The translations under genes were made by a program, and so were the position numbers. The notes under the pieces were generated by a model. That model did not search any database. It worked only from the letters and a program-made list of their open reading frames with translations, and had not been told where the DNA came from. Positions 18,412 to 28,011 of a DNA stretch of 64,000 nucleotides are shown here, piece by piece. The stretch lies in contig NZ_MUYU01000012.1 in assembly GCF_002014825.1 (NCBI RefSeq), positions 1 through 64,000 of the forward strand. The letters are read 5' to 3'. Numbering within the stretch: the stretch's first letter is position 1; the number at the start of each line of letters is the position of its first letter. This DNA is from Moraxella pluranimalium (GTDB lineage Bacteria > Pseudomonadota > Gammaproteobacteria > Pseudomonadales > Moraxellaceae).

Positions 18412-21400
18412 TTATTTCTTTTCTTTTAAGTCAATGTTAATACCCAGCGAGCGAATCTCTTTGGTCAAGACATTGAACGACTCTGGCATACCTGGGTTCA
18501 TGTATTGTTCACCATCAACGATGTTCTTATACATACGGGTACGGCCTTCGACATCGTCCGACTTGACTGTCAGCATCTCTTGAAGTGTATAAGTTGCGCC
18601 ATACGCTTCTAGTGCCCAGACTTCCATCTCACCGAAACGCTGACCACCGAACTGCGCTTTACCACCAAGTGGCTGCTGGGTGACTAGCGAGTACGAGCCA
18701 GTTGAACGCGCGTGCATCTTGTCATCAACCAAGTGGTTCAGCTTAAGCATATACATATAGCCAACAGTCACAGGACGGTCAAATTTCTTACCAGTACGGC
18801 CATCGTACAAGGTTTGCTGACCTGTGGTCGATAGACCTGCTAGGCTTAGTAGCTCCTTGATTTGCGTTTCTTTAGCACCATCAAAGACCGCAGTACCCAT
18901 TGGTACGCCTGCACGCAAGTTTTGAGCCAATGCCAGCAAATCTTCATCAGACAAGCTGTCTAGATCAACTTGCTCACCGCCAACTTTGTTATAGATCTTA
19001 TCCAAGAAATCACGCAGCTCAGCGATGCTTGCTTGGGCACGTAGCATACCATCAATCTTATCGCCCAAGCCTTTTGCCGCCATACCTAGATGCGTCTCAA
19101 GTACCTGACCGATATTCATACGCGATGGTACGCCCAGTGGGTTTAGTACGATATCAACCGGCTTGCCGTTTTCGTCATAAGGCATATCCTCTACAGGCAT
19201 GATGCGCGAGACAACACCCTTGTTACCATGACGACCAGCCATCTTATCACCAGGCTGAATGCGACGTTTCACCGCCAAATATACCTTAACGATTTTTTGG
19301 ACACCGTGTGCCAAATCATCGCCTTGGGTTAATTTGCGTTTTTTCTCAGCAAATTTGTTGTCGATGTCTTTTTGCTTATCGCTTAGGAATTCAGCGATTT
19401 GACCTAGACGCTCTGATACTTCTTCTTCTGCAGGCTGAATGTCAAGCAAAGTTTCTAGTGGTAGGTTCTCGATATCAGCAAGTGACAATACAGTACCTGC
19501 CTTAAAGCCTGCACCACCTGAGACTTTTTTGCCGTCAAGTAGGCTTAGGATACGACCTTTTGCCGCCGCTTCAAAAATCACCAACTCTTCTTTTAAGTCT
19601 TTGCGGTAATTATCCAGCATCGCTTTTTCGATAGACTTAGCACGGCTGTCTTTTTCTAGACCATCACGGGTGAAGACTTGTACATCGATGACGGTACCCT
19701 TGGTTGATGATGGTACACGCAGTGATGTATCTTTGACATCAGCCGCTTTTTCACCGAAGATTGCACGAAGCAGCTTTTCTTCTGGTGTCAATTGGCTTTC
19801 ACCTTTTGGTGTAACTTTACCCACCAAGATATCGCCTGCATCCACTTCAGCACCGATATACACGATACCCGCTTCGTCAAGGTTGGCAAGTGCTGCTTCA
19901 CCGACGTTTGGAATATCACCAGTGATTTCTTCAGGGCCAAGCTTGGTATCACGAGCCACACAGGTCAGCTCTTGGATGTGGATGGTGGTAAAGCGGTCTT
20001 CTTGAACCACACGCTCAGATAGCAAGATGGAGTCTTCGAAGTTATAACCGTTCCATGGCATAAACGCCACACGCATATTCTGACCCAAAGCCAGTTCACC
20101 AAGGTCAGTCGATGGGCCATCAGCAAGGATGTCGCCACGAGCGATTTGATCGCCTTCATTGACGATAACACGCTGGTTGATACAGGTGTTTTGGTTTGAA
20201 CGGGTGTATTTGATCAGGTTATAGATATCAATACCTGCTTCACCGGCGGTCATCTCGCTTTCATTAACACGCACGATGATACGGCTGGCATCAACTTCTT
20301 CAATCACACCGCCACGCTTAGCAACCACACACACGCCTGAGTCACGAGCAACATGGCGTTCCATACCAGTACCAACCAATGGTTTGTCTGAACGCAAAGT
20401 TGGTACAGCCTGACGCTGCATGTTCGAACCCATCAATGCACGGTTCGCGTCGTCATGCTCTAGGAATGGAATCAAGCTTGCTGCCACTGAGACAACTTGG
20501 CGTGGCGAAACATCCATATGCGTCACTTTATCCGCACTCATACGCACCGATTCACCTTGATAGCGCACCATGACCATCTCTTCGGTCAGCTCGCCGTTTT
20601 CGTTCATTGGAGAATCAGCCTGTGCAATCACCATGCCAACTTCTTCGATGGCTGAAACATAGTCAATCTCATCAGTCACACGACCATCGATGACACGACG
20701 ATAAGGTGTCTCAAGGAAACCAAAGTTATTGGTCTTAGCAAATACCGCCAATGAGTTGATCAGACCAATGTTTGGACCTTCAGGTGTTTCGATCGGACAT
20801 ACACGACCATAATGCGTGGTATGTACGTCACGCACTTCAAAGCCTGCGCGCTCACGAGTCAAACCGCCTGGGCCAAGCGCTGATACACGGCGCTTATGGG
20901 TAATCTCAGACAGTGGGTTGTTTTGGTCCATGAACTGAGACAGCTGGCTTGAGCCAAAGAATTCCTTGATGGCAGCCGCAACTGGTTTTGAGTTGATCAA
21001 ATCTTGTGGTGATAGGCTGTCAGATTCAGCAGTGGTCAGACGCTCTTTGACCGCACGCTCAACACGAGCAAGACCAATACGGAATTGGTTCTCGGTCATC
21101 TCACCCACTGAACGGATACGACGGTTACCCAAGTGGTCGATATCATCGACTTCACCACGACCGTTACGAATCTCAATCAGCTCTTTTAGCACATCAACGA
21201 TGTCAGCGTTTGATAGCACGCCTTGTTCACGCTGTACTTCGATGTCATCAGTATCAACGAACTCACGACCCAAACGACGGTTGAACTTCATACGACCGAC
21301 ATTTGATAGATCATAACGCTCTTGGCTAAAGAACATTGATTCGAACAGCTTTTCGGCAGTTTCTAGCGTTGGCGGCTCACCTGGACGCATCACTTTGTAG

Positions 21401-22503
21401 ATTTCGATCAATGCTTCTTCACGAGTCAGCACTGTATCTGCGCGCAGTGTATCAGCGATAAACGAGCCATGATCGATGTCATTGGTGAACAAAATCTTGA
21501 ATGACTGAACATTTTTTTCAGCCAGTTTAACCAATGTTTCGTGGTCAATTAGGCTGTTGGCACGGACGATGACTTCATCATTAACAATCACATCTTCGCC
21601 GATGATACGCTCATATAGGTACTCATCAGGCACGGCAAGCTTAGTCATGCCAGATTCGATGATTTGCTTCACACGGCGAGCATTGATACGCTGACCTTGC
21701 TCAACGATCACTTTACCGTCTGGGCTGACGATGTCAAACTGCGCCATCTCACCTTTTAGGCGATCAGCAACCAATTCAGTTTCGAACGACTCTTGACCTT
21801 TGAATACTTCCACTTTTTCAAAGAACGCATCCAAAATCTGCTGTGTATCCATACCAATAGCACGCAGGATAATGGTTGCAAGCAGTTTACGGCGACGGTC
21901 AATACGCGCATACACTAAATCTTTGACATCAAATTCAAAATCAAGCCATGAGCCACGATAAGGAATGATACGAGCGTTATATAGCACTTTACCGCTTGAA
22001 TGTGATTTACCCTTGTCATGATCAAAGAACACGCCCGGTGAACGGTGCAGCTGCGATACGATGACACGCTCAGTACCGTTGATGATGAATGTACCGTTAT
22101 CAGTCATCAAAGGAATCTCGCCCATATAGACGCTTTGTTCACGGATGTCTTTGATGGCGGTTTTGTTTTCTTTGTCTTTGATGACTAGGCGGATTTTGAC
22201 ACGCAATGGCGCTGCAAAAGTCGAGCCACGCATGATACATTCACGCTCATCAAACTCAGGCTCACCCAAATAGTACTCGACAAATTGAAGCTGTGCGTTG
22301 CCAGAATGGCTTTCAATTGGGAAAATCGATGAAAACGCTGCTTGCAAGCCAACATTTGCACGAGCTTGAGGTTTCTTATGCTCTTGCAAAAACTGCTCAT
22401 AAGAATCTACTTGGATGGCAAGTAGATACGGCACATCCATGACATCTGGAAGCCGTGAAAAACTTTTACGAATGCGTTTCTTTTCGGTATAAGAATATGC
22501 CAT
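18412..22503 (-). CDS. rpoB: RNA polymerase subunit beta
   Basis: The 1363-residue beta subunit of RNA polymerase. The rifampicin-pocket segment [19 protein letters not shown] with [12 protein letters not shown] downstream has the usual residues and no evident resistance substitution. [18 protein letters not shown] sequence ([14 protein letters not shown]) and the C-terminal [21 protein letters not shown] clamp motif are present. The gene has a promoter inside the upstream rplL terminator and a leader of roughly 310 nt, and it is co-transcribed with rpoC. Confidence 0.98.
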   Translation of the reverse strand: MAYSYTEKKRIRKSFSRLPDVMDVPYLLAIQVDSYEQFLQEHKKPQARANVGLQAAFSSIFPIESHSGNAQLQFVEYYLGEPEFDERECIMRGSTFAAPLRVKIRLVIKDKENKTAIKDIREQSVYMGEIPLMTDNGTFIINGTERVIVSQLHRSPGVFFDHDKGKSHSSGKVLYNARIIPYRGSWLDFEFDVKDLVYARIDRRRKLLATIILRAIGMDTQQILDAFFEKVEVFKGQESFETELVADRLKGEMAQFDIVSPDGKVIVEQGQRINARRVKQIIESGMTKLAVPDEYLYERIIGEDVIVNDEVIVRANSLIDHETLVKLAEKNVQSFKILFTNDIDHGSFIADTLRADTVLTREEALIEIYKVMRPGEPPTLETAEKLFESMFFSQERYDLSNVGRMKFNRRLGREFVDTDDIEVQREQGVLSNADIVDVLKELIEIRNGRGEVDDIDHLGNRRIRSVGEMTENQFRIGLARVERAVKERLTTAESDSLSPQDLINSKPVAAAIKEFFGSSQLSQFMDQNNPLSEITHKRRVSALGPGGLTRERAGFEVRDVHTTHYGRVCPIETPEGPNIGLINSLAVFAKTNNFGFLETPYRRVIDGRVTDEIDYVSAIEEVGMVIAQADSPMNENGELTEEMVMVRYQGESVRMSADKVTHMDVSPRQVVSVAASLIPFLEHDDANRALMGSNMQRQAVPTLRSDKPLVGTGMERHVARDSGVCVVAKRGGVIEEVDASRIIVRVNESEMTAGEAGIDIYNLIKYTRSNQNTCINQRVIVNEGDQIARGDILADGPSTDLGELALGQNMRVAFMPWNGYNFEDSILLSERVVQEDRFTTIHIQELTCVARDTKLGPEEITGDIPNVGEAALANLDEAGIVYIGAEVDAGDILVGKVTPKGESQLTPEEKLLRAIFGEKAADVKDTSLRVPSSTKGTVIDVQVFTRDGLEKDSRAKSIEKAMLDNYRKDLKEELVIFEAAAKGRILSLLDGKKVSGGAGFKAGTVLSLADIENLPLETLLDIQPAEEEVSERLGQIAEFLSDKQKDIDNKFAEKKRKLTQGDDLAHGVQKIVKVYLAVKRRIQPGDKMAGRHGNKGVVSRIMPVEDMPYDENGKPVDIVLNPLGVPSRMNIGQVLETHLGMAAKGLGDKIDGMLRAQASIAELRDFLDKIYNKVGGEQVDLDSLSDEDLLALAQNLRAGVPMGTAVFDGAKETQIKELLSLAGLSTTGQQTLYDGRTGKKFDRPVTVGYMYMLKLNHLVDDKMHARSTGSYSLVTQQPLGGKAQFGGQRFGEMEVWALEAYGATYTLQEMLTVKSDDVEGRTRMYKNIVDGEQYMNPGMPESFNVLTKEIRSLGINIDLKEKK

Positions 22504-22821
22504 TAAGATTCCTTAGGTTAAACTTAAAATCGTGTCGCCCAGCGGCAAACACAGCCCAGAACTGATCCAAAAGCTTGAATTAGCCCCAAAAATTCGTTGC
22601 GAATCATTGCAATTCGCGATTTATGCACCCATTTTTGAACTTTTTTTGGACTTTTGCACCAACAAAAAGACGGTAGACACAACAAAACGCCAAATACCAA
22701 AGGCATTTAGCTCAATGTTTATACGTGGAAATGTCGTTCAGCTTGCATGGGTGCGTTTGTCCTTTTGAGGTGTGTCATGGCATCTGCTGAAAGATGTATA
22801 ACACAAAAGGTCAAATACTAA
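22504..22821 (-). other. Long 5' leader of rpoB
   Basis: About 310 nt separate the predicted rpoB transcription start from its ATG. Short frames in this stretch (for example 22524-22706 minus) have no ribosome site or recognisable product. I see no strong hairpin other than the terminator at 22830-22868. The leader could host translational control of rpoBC, but nothing in it is diagnostic. Confidence 0.35.
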
Positions 22822-22850
22822 ATTATAATAAAAAAAAACCAATAATGCAA
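22822..22850 (-). promoter_or_regulatory. rpoB promoter embedded in the rplL terminator
   Basis: TTGCAT (22845-22850) lies in the loop and arm of the rplL/rpoB hairpin, and TATAAT (22822-22827) follows 17 bp downstream on the minus strand. The T-tract of the hairpin forms most of the spacer. Confidence 0.55.
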
Positions 22851-22868
22851 TAACATTATTGGTTTTTT
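22830..22868 (-). terminator. rplL terminator / attenuator before rpoB
   Basis: A perfect 15-bp stem (22833-22847 with 22854-22868, core CCAATAATG/CATTATTGG) with a 6-nt loop is followed on the minus strand by nine T. In E. coli the rplL-rpoB gap also carries a partial terminator that sets the ratio of L7/L12 to RNA polymerase. The same role is likely here. Confidence 0.85.
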
Positions 22869-22924
22869 CGCTAAATAATTTCTGATCTTTGTTTGACTAA
22901 GCTGCCAAAGTCAGATCAGTCAAA

Positions 22925-23299
22925 TTATTTAAGTTCAACGGTCGCGCCAGCTTCTTCAAGCTTCTTCTTAAGCTCTTCAGCTTCAGCTTTTGATGCACCT
23001 TCTTTAACAGTTTGTGGAGCACCTTCAACTAGGTCTTTAGCTTCTTTCAAGCCTAGGCCAGTTACTTCACGTACAACTTTAATTACAGCTACTTTCTTGT
23101 CGCCGCCGTTAGTTAGAACAACGTTGAAGTCGTCTTTTTCTTCAGCTGCTGCGCCAGCGTCGCCGCCAGCTGCTGGAGCTGCTGCTAGAGCTGCTGCAGA
23201 TACGCCGAATTTTTCTTCCATCGCAGAGATAAGCTCAACGATTTCCATTACTGATTTTGCCGCGATTGCGTCTAGGATTTGTTCGTTAGTTAGTGACAT
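22925..23299 (-). CDS. rplL: Ribosomal protein L7/L12
   Basis: L7/L12 forms the flexible stalk of the 50S subunit that recruits EF-Tu and EF-G. The 124-residue protein has the N-terminal dimerisation helix (residues 1-35), an Ala/Gly-rich hinge at about 36-52, and the C-terminal domain with [28 protein letters not shown] precedes the ATG. It lies 57 bp after rplJ in the same transcript, and a strong hairpin downstream separates it from rpoB. Confidence 0.98.
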   Translation of the reverse strand: MSLTNEQILDAIAAKSVMEIVELISAMEEKFGVSAAALAAAPAAGGDAGAAAEEKDDFNVVLTNGGDKKVAVIKVVREVTGLGLKEAKDLVEGAPQTVKEGASKAEAEELKKKLEEAGATVELK

Positions 23300-23356
23300 A
23301 GCAATTATTCCTAAATAAAGGTATGAGAGTAAATAAATTTAAAATAAAACGGTAAA

Positions 23357-23860
23357 TTAAGCCGCTTCTGATTCCATCTTGTCGCGTAAAGCAGCAAGGG
23401 TGCGAGCTAGTTTGCCAGCTGCTGCTTCTTTCATTGTACCCATTAGGCGAGCGATAGCTTCGTCGTAAGTAGGTAGAGTTGCTAGGCGATCGATAGATTT
23501 TGCGTCGATAAATTCACCTTCAAAAGCTGCGCCTTTGATTTCGAACTTGTCATTGGCCTTTGCAAATTCTTTGAACAAGCGTGCTGCTGCACCTGGATGT
23601 TCGTTAGAGAATGCAATCAAAGTAGGACCAACGAATACATCGTTCATGCACTCGAATGAAGTGTCAGCTAGGGCACGACGCAACAAAGTGTTACGCACGA
23701 TACGCATATCAACACCTGCTTCACGAGCAGCTTTACGAAGTTCGGTCATCTTTGCTACTGTAACACCGCGCGAGTCGGCAACTACAGCAGAGAGCGCACC
23801 TTTGGCAGCTTCATTTACTTCAGCAACAATTGCTTGTTTGTCTTGAAGATTTAGTGCCAT
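23357..23860 (-). CDS. rplJ: Ribosomal protein L10
   Basis: L10 anchors the L7/L12 stalk to 23S rRNA and is the translational repressor of its own operon. The 167-residue protein shows the family start, [15 protein letters not shown], and the RNA-binding [14 protein letters not shown] and RNTLLRRAL segments. A C-terminal helix for L7/L12 binding follows. The upstream leader has the conserved L10-binding structure. Confidence 0.98.
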   Translation of the reverse strand: MALNLQDKQAIVAEVNEAAKGALSAVVADSRGVTVAKMTELRKAAREAGVDMRIVRNTLLRRALADTSFECMNDVFVGPTLIAFSNEHPGAAARLFKEFAKANDKFEIKGAAFEGEFIDAKSIDRLATLPTYDEAIARLMGTMKEAAAGKLARTLAALRDKMESEAA

Positions 23861-23929
23861 GGGTTGTCTCCAATTTTATTGCTTATATGGCATAAGCAAT
23901 AAGCTAATTTCACAAAGCATCAAAACGAT

Positions 23930-24040
23930 GTTTTGCACCATTACGGCGACATGTGTCTCACCGTCTGCGTAGGCAGGTTTCCCAATTAGACTCATAAGAG
24001 CACCTACGGTCTTAGACAGCACAACCCGTTGTGCTGAACT
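23930..24040 (-). ncRNA. L10 leader (ribosomal protein autoregulatory RNA)
   Basis: The rplJ mRNA leader contains the conserved elements of the gammaproteobacterial L10 leader. On the minus strand, AGACCGTAGGTGCTC (rc of 23998-24012) is followed by CCTGCC(T)ACGCAGACGG-type sequence (rc of 23961-23977), and the two pair around an internal loop. A separate 5' hairpin, AGCACAAC-GG-GTTGTGCT, lies at 24018-24035. In this family the L10-(L7/L12) complex binds the kinked internal loop and represses rplJL translation. Confidence 0.8.
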
Positions 24041-24111
24041 AATAAATTCTTGATTCATCATCAAGCCATTTGTCAAAGACAGCGGGTAGCTTGATGATGA
24101 AAAGTCGCACT

Positions 24112-24139
24112 ATTATAAGTGAATTTATTTTAAAATCAA
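24112..24139 (-). promoter_or_regulatory. rplJL promoter
   Basis: TTGATT (24134-24139) and TATAAT (24112-24117) lie 16 bp apart on the minus strand, between rplA and the L10 leader. Transcription would start near 24105, about 245 nt before the rplJ ATG. The spacer 23861-24173 contains only this promoter and the leader RNA. Confidence 0.65.
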
Positions 24140-24173
24140 GTTAAATATTGTATCTACTTGATTTTTAATCAAA

Positions 24174-24875
24174 TTACTTATTAACGCGATGTGGAACTGG
24201 ATCGATTGCAATGCCAGGACCCATAGTGCTAGATAGCGTGATCTTCTTGATATAGATACCTTTAGAAGTCGCAGGCTTAGCACGCTTAAGGTCGTTTAGA
24301 AGTGCAGTTGCGTTTTGTTCGATTTGTTCAGCAGTGAAGCCAACTTGACCGATTGAAGCGTGGATGATACCCGCTTTATCAACACGGTATTGAGCCTGAC
24401 CAGCTTTAGTGTTCTTAACAGCAGTTGCAACATCAGCAGTGACTGTGCCAACTTTTGGGTTTGGCATCAAGCCACGTGGGCCAAGGATAGTACCCAACTG
24501 ACCAACAACACGCATAGCGTCTGGTGATGCGATAACCACATCAAAGTCCATGTTGCCAGCTTTGATGCTGTCTGCTAGGTCTTCAAAACCAACAACATCT
24601 GCACCTGCTTCTTTTGCAGCTTCTGCAGCAGCGCCTTGAGCAAATACAGCAACACGCTTAGTTTTGCCAGTACCTGCTGGTAGGTTAGTTGCACCACGAA
24701 CCACTTGGTCTGATTTACGTGGGTCAACACCTAGGTTGATTGCGATGTCGATTGACTCTTTGAATTTTGCTGCTGGTAGATCGTTTAGGATTGCTACCGC
24801 TTCTTCGATGGTGTATAGCTTGTTGCTATCGACACGATCTTTGATTAGCTGTTGACGCTTAGTTAGCTTAGCCAT
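24174..24875 (-). CDS. rplA: Ribosomal protein L1
   Basis: L1 forms the mobile stalk near the E site of the 50S subunit and, in its family, represses translation of the L11 operon. The 233-residue sequence has the L1 signature in the [17 protein letters not shown] segment and the usual [17 protein letters not shown] stretch. Its ATG overlaps the rplK stop by one base (TAATG), indicating translational coupling. Confidence 0.98.
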   Translation of the reverse strand: MAKLTKRQQLIKDRVDSNKLYTIEEAVAILNDLPAAKFKESIDIAINLGVDPRKSDQVVRGATNLPAGTGKTKRVAVFAQGAAAEAAKEAGADVVGFEDLADSIKAGNMDFDVVIASPDAMRVVGQLGTILGPRGLMPNPKVGTVTADVATAVKNTKAGQAQYRVDKAGIIHASIGQVGFTAEQIEQNATALLNDLKRAKPATSKGIYIKKITLSSTMGPGIAIDPVPHRVNK

Positions 24876-25306
24876 TATACACCCTCCACAGTGATACCCA
24901 TTGAGCGAGCAGTACCAGCAATGGTACGAACAGCCGCTTCAAGGTCAGCAGCGGTTAGGTCTGCTTGCTTGGTTTTAACGATTTCTTCTAGTTGTGCACG
25001 AGTGACAGTACCAACTTTGGCGCTGTGTGGTGTGCTTGAACCTTTAGCGATGCCAGCTGCTTTGCGTAGTAGTACGGCTGCAGGTGGTGACTTCATCACA
25101 AATGTGAATGATTTGTCGCTAAATACGGTAATAACAACTGGAATTGGCAAGCCTGGTTCGATGTTCGCAGATGCTGCGTTGAACTCTTTACAGAATGCCA
25201 TGATGTTAACACCTTTTTGACCCAAAGCTGGACCAATTGGTGGCGAAGGGTTTGCCTTACCGGCAGGCACTTGTAGTTTGATGTAGCCATCAATCTTCTT
25301 TGCCAT
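24875..25306 (-). CDS. rplK: Ribosomal protein L11
   Basis: L11 is part of the GTPase-associated centre of the 50S subunit and is needed for RelA activation. The 143-residue protein starts with [32 protein letters not shown] sequence and ends with the 23S-binding domain ending [12 protein letters not shown]. Its leader (25307-25395) contains GGGGAGCTC and GCGTTTGTACCC, which may be the L1 autoregulatory site, but I could not model it. It shares an operon with rplA and has its own promoter. Confidence 0.98.
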   Translation of the reverse strand: MAKKIDGYIKLQVPAGKANPSPPIGPALGQKGVNIMAFCKEFNAASANIEPGLPIPVVITVFSDKSFTFVMKSPPAAVLLRKAAGIAKGSSTPHSAKVGTVTRAQLEEIVKTKQADLTAADLEAAVRTIAGTARSMGITVEGV

Positions 25307-25395
25307 GAGAATCTCTCCTATGGTGGGTACAAACGCTCAATGAGCTCCCCGTGAATAACAAGCCCTAGACAAGACGCCTAGAGCCCAAACTGCGT

Positions 25396-25424
25396 ATTAT
25401 ACGCAAATTAATTAATCTTTTCAA
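25396..25424 (-). promoter_or_regulatory. rplKA promoter with a palindromic -10 region
   Basis: TTGAAA (25419-25424, inside the last codons of nusG) and TATAAT (25396-25401) are 17 bp apart on the minus strand. The -10 hexamer sits inside a perfect 15-bp palindrome, TGCGTAT-T-ATACGCA at 25391-25405. Confidence 0.7.
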
Positions 25425-25938
25425 CCTTGGTGAATTCAAGCTCAACTTCAGTTGGGCGGTTGAATACACTCACGGTTAGATGAAGTTTTGATTTGTCGTA
25501 ATCAACTTTTTTCACCAAGCCTTTGAAATCAGTGAATGGGCCATCGATGACCAAGACTTCTTCGCCTGGTTCAAATAGCGTCTTCGGACGTGGTGCATCG
25601 CCATTTTTATTGATGCGATTTAGGATGCGGTCCGCTTCTGCTTTGGTGATTGGCGCTGGATGTTCAGGTGTGCCACCAATGAAACCTGTGATATTTGGAC
25701 AAGTTTTAACAACATGCCAAGTATCTTCGTTCATTTCCATATTAATCAGCACATAGCCCGGAAATAGTTTTTGTTGCGTGGTGCGTTTTTTGCCATCACG
25801 CATCTCGATGACTTCTTCGGTAGGTACAAGGACATCACCGAATTTATCAGCAAATTCACTGCGCTTAATACGCTCAATCAAAGAACGCTGAACTTGATTT
25901 TCATAACCAGAAAACGCTTGAATAATATACCAACGCAT
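25408..25938 (-). CDS. nusG: Transcription termination/antitermination factor NusG
   Basis: NusG binds RNA polymerase, reduces pausing, couples to ribosomes or Rho, and takes part in rRNA antitermination. The 176-residue protein has the NGN domain (MRWYIIQAFSGYENQVQRSL to PGYVLINM) and a C-terminal KOW domain (PGEEVLVIDGPFTDFKG). Family length is normal. It lies 25 bp after secE, and the rplK promoter overlaps its 3' end. Confidence 0.98.
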   Translation of the reverse strand: MRWYIIQAFSGYENQVQRSLIERIKRSEFADKFGDVLVPTEEVIEMRDGKKRTTQQKLFPGYVLINMEMNEDTWHVVKTCPNITGFIGGTPEHPAPITKAEADRILNRINKNGDAPRPKTLFEPGEEVLVIDGPFTDFKGLVKKVDYDKSKLHLTVSVFNRPTEVELEFTKVEKIN

Positions 25939-25963
25939 GCGTTCAACCTCTCCAATTTATTCG

Positions 25964-26425
25964 TTAAATAATAAAACCAATGACATAATTAAAGAACATA
26001 TCAAGTAGCCACACCAAAATACCAACAATAATCATGACAAGGATAACTTGCCATGTGTATTTGATGGTTTCGTCTTTGGTTGGCCATGTGACACGGCGCA
26101 ATTCAATACCCGCATCTTTTAGCAATGTTTTAAATGCACGACCTTGATGTGTCAGCGCCAAACAAACAAAAGCAAAAATGACCAATCCGGCTGTAATACC
26201 GATTTGGGTCCAAATGTTGTTGGCTGGTGCCCAGTATCGTGGCAAATACTCACTCACCAAAGTTGATGAGATTAAAGCAACAATCGCCAATAACCACAAA
26301 ATAGAATCTAAGCCTGTACGAGTTTTAGCAACTTCGACAACGCTTTCTTTTGAGATGGTTAGTGGTGTTTTTTGTTGAGTTGTATTTGTTGATTGGGTAT
26401 CCAAATTGTCTTTGTTATTGCTCAT
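25964..26425 (-). CDS. secE: Preprotein translocase subunit SecE
   Basis: SecE is the clamp subunit of the SecYEG protein-export channel. The 153-residue protein has three transmembrane segments, two in the middle (about 43-62 and 73-92) and the conserved C-terminal one. The third is preceded by the amphipathic helix and the RRVTWPTKDET motif that defines the family. The N-terminal 35 residues are polar and poorly conserved. A TATAAT on the minus strand at 26475-26480 lacks a matching -35, so the gene is probably transcribed from the tRNA-Trp promoter. Confidence 0.96.
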   Translation of the reverse strand: MSNNKDNLDTQSTNTTQQKTPLTISKESVVEVAKTRTGLDSILWLLAIVALISSTLVSEYLPRYWAPANNIWTQIGITAGLVIFAFVCLALTHQGRAFKTLLKDAGIELRRVTWPTKDETIKYTWQVILVMIIVGILVWLLDMFFNYVIGFII

Positions 26426-26486
26426 GCAGTGACTTGCCTTGGAATGACCAATTTTTTTGATGTAAAAGAGTGGTATTATAAGAAGA

Positions 26487-26562
26487 TGGCAGGCGATGAG
26501 GGACTCGAACCCCCAACCCTCGAATTTGGAGTCCGATGCTCTACCAATTGAGCCAATCGCCT
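26487..26562 (-). tRNA. trnW: tRNA-Trp (CCA)
   Basis: A complete 76-nt tRNA cloverleaf. The acceptor stem pairs AGGCGAT with ATCGCCT, the D-arm contains GCTCAATTGGTAGAGC, and the anticodon loop CTCCAAA has anticodon CCA for tryptophan. The T-arm is GGGGGTTCGAGTCCCTC (imperfect at its outer pair), and the discriminator G and CCA end are genome-encoded (26487-26490). It lies between tuf and secE, a conserved gammaproteobacterial location. Other bacteria carry Thr, Tyr and Gly tRNAs here as well. Confidence 0.96.
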
Positions 26563-26582
26563 AGGGTTAGTTATGGATTGCT

Positions 26583-26610
26583 ATTATATCAAGCTTTTTT
26601 GATTTTGCAA
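26583..26610 (-). promoter_or_regulatory. tRNA-Trp / secE-nusG promoter
   Basis: TTGCAA (26605-26610) and TATAAT (26583-26588) are 16 bp apart on the minus strand, about 20 bp upstream of the tRNA 5' end. They lie just after the tuf terminator. Confidence 0.65.
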
Positions 26611-26643
26611 GCTTTTTTTGCAAAAAAGTTATTGGTAGATAAT

Positions 26644-26677
26644 AAAAAAAGACAAACCCTCTCGGATTTGTCTTTTT
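26644..26677 (-). terminator. str operon (tuf) terminator
   Basis: AAAAAGACAAA (26667-26677 on the minus strand) pairs with TTTGTCTTTTT (26646-26656) across a 10-nt loop, with a T-run beyond. It lies 23 bp after the tuf stop. Confidence 0.85.
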
Positions 26678-26699
26678 GCTTGGTTGTTCTGTTTGACGA

Positions 26700-27890
26700 T
26701 TAGTCTTTAACAGTTGCAACAACGCCAGCACCTACGGTACGGCCGCCTTCACGGATTGCGAAGCGAAGACCTTTGTCCATAGCGATTGGGTGGATTAGCT
26801 CAACGCTCATCTCAACGTTATCGCCTGGCATAACCATTTCAGTGCCTTCTTGTAGAGTGATTGCACCAGTTACGTCAGTCGTACGGAAGTAGAACTGTGG
26901 ACGATAGCCATTTAGGAATGGGGTGTGACGACCACCTTCTTCTTTAGATAGTACGTATACTTCTGCGTCGAACTTGGTGTGTGGTGTGATTGAACCTGGC
27001 TTAGCAAGTACTTGACCACGTTGAACTTCTTCACGCTTAGTACCACGTAGTAGGATACCACAGTTCTCACCTGCACGACCTTCGTCTAGCAGTTTACGGA
27101 ACATTTCAACACCAGTACAGGTAGTTTTTTGAGTTGGTTTGATACCAACGATTTCGATCTCTTCACCAACTTTGATGACACCTGATTCAACACGGCCAGT
27201 TACAACAGTACCACGACCTGAGATTGAGAATACGTCTTCGATTGGCATTAGGAATGCTTTATCAACAGCACGCTCTGGCTCTGGGATGTAGCTGTCTAGG
27301 GTGTCTAGTAGTTCTAGAATTGCTGGCTCACCATATTGACCTTGGTCACCGTTTAGGCCTAGTAGTGCAGAACCTTTGATGATTGGAGTGTCATCACCTG
27401 GGAAGTCGTAGTCAGATAGAAGTTCACGAACTTCCATTTCAACTAGCTCTAGTAGCTCTTCGTCGTCAACTAGGTCGCACTTGTTCATGAATACCATGAT
27501 GTATGGTACGCCAACCTGACGAGATAGTAGGATGTGCTCACGAGTTTGTGGCATTGGGCCGTCAGTTGCAGCAACAACTAGGATAGCGCCGTCCATCTGT
27601 GCAGCACCAGTGATCATGTTTTTAACATAGTCAGCGTGGCCTGGGCAGTCAACGTGTGCGTAGTGACGCGCAGCAGTGTCATACTCGATGTGAGAAGTGT
27701 TAATGGTAATACCACGTGCTTTTTCTTCTGGAGCAGAGTCAATTGCAGCGTAGTCTTTTGCTTCACCACCGTGGTGCTTAGCAGCAACGGTCGCAATAGC
27801 AGCAGTTAGAGTGGTTTTACCATGGTCAACGTGACCGATGGTACCAACGTTTACGTGTGGCTTGTTACGTTCAAACTTGGCCTTTGCCAT
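26700..27890 (-). CDS. tuf: Elongation factor Tu
   Basis: EF-Tu is the GTPase that delivers aminoacyl-tRNA to the ribosome. With the start at 27890 (GAGGAAAC upstream) it is 396 residues and begins [31 protein letters not shown]; the longer frame adds 16 unsupported codons. The P-loop GHVDHGKT, switch motif [11 protein letters not shown], and NKCD nucleotide motif are intact. It is the last gene of the str operon, 121 bp after fusA. The genome may carry a second copy elsewhere, which cannot be judged from this window. Confidence 0.98.
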   Translation of the reverse strand: MAKAKFERNKPHVNVGTIGHVDHGKTTLTAAIATVAAKHHGGEAKDYAAIDSAPEEKARGITINTSHIEYDTAARHYAHVDCPGHADYVKNMITGAAQMDGAILVVAATDGPMPQTREHILLSRQVGVPYIMVFMNKCDLVDDEELLELVEMEVRELLSDYDFPGDDTPIIKGSALLGLNGDQGQYGEPAILELLDTLDSYIPEPERAVDKAFLMPIEDVFSISGRGTVVTGRVESGVIKVGEEIEIVGIKPTQKTTCTGVEMFRKLLDEGRAGENCGILLRGTKREEVQRGQVLAKPGSITPHTKFDAEVYVLSKEEGGRHTPFLNGYRPQFYFRTTDVTGAITLQEGTEMVMPGDNVEMSVELIHPIAMDKGLRFAIREGGRTVGAGVVATVKD

Positions 27891-27957
27891 GATGGTTTCC
27901 TCGATTAATGTGCGATTTGGGTGTATCCCAATGCACAAAGGTTAATAAATTTATCTG

Positions 27958-27984
27958 CAATGCTGCCCAAAAAAGACAGCATTG
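27958..27984 (-). other. Hairpin between fusA and tuf
   Basis: CAATGCTG (27958-27965) and CAGCATTG (27977-27984) form a perfect 8-bp stem with an 11-nt loop. There is no T-tract after the stem in the direction of transcription, so it looks like an mRNA processing or stability element rather than a terminator. Confidence 0.45.
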
Positions 27985-28011
27985 GCAGTTTTATCAGAAT
28001 GGGACGATAAA

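Noticed and set aside
22524..22706. A leader peptide in front of rpoB
   Set aside because: It has no ribosome site, hydrophobic random-like sequence, and nothing known at this position.
26475..26480. A separate secE promoter from the TATAAT after tRNA-Trp
   Set aside because: No acceptable -35 exists at 15-19 bp; that DNA is tRNA sequence.
27958..27984. The fusA-tuf hairpin as a terminator
   Set aside because: There is no T-run downstream of the stem on the transcribed strand, and tuf is normally co-transcribed with fusA.
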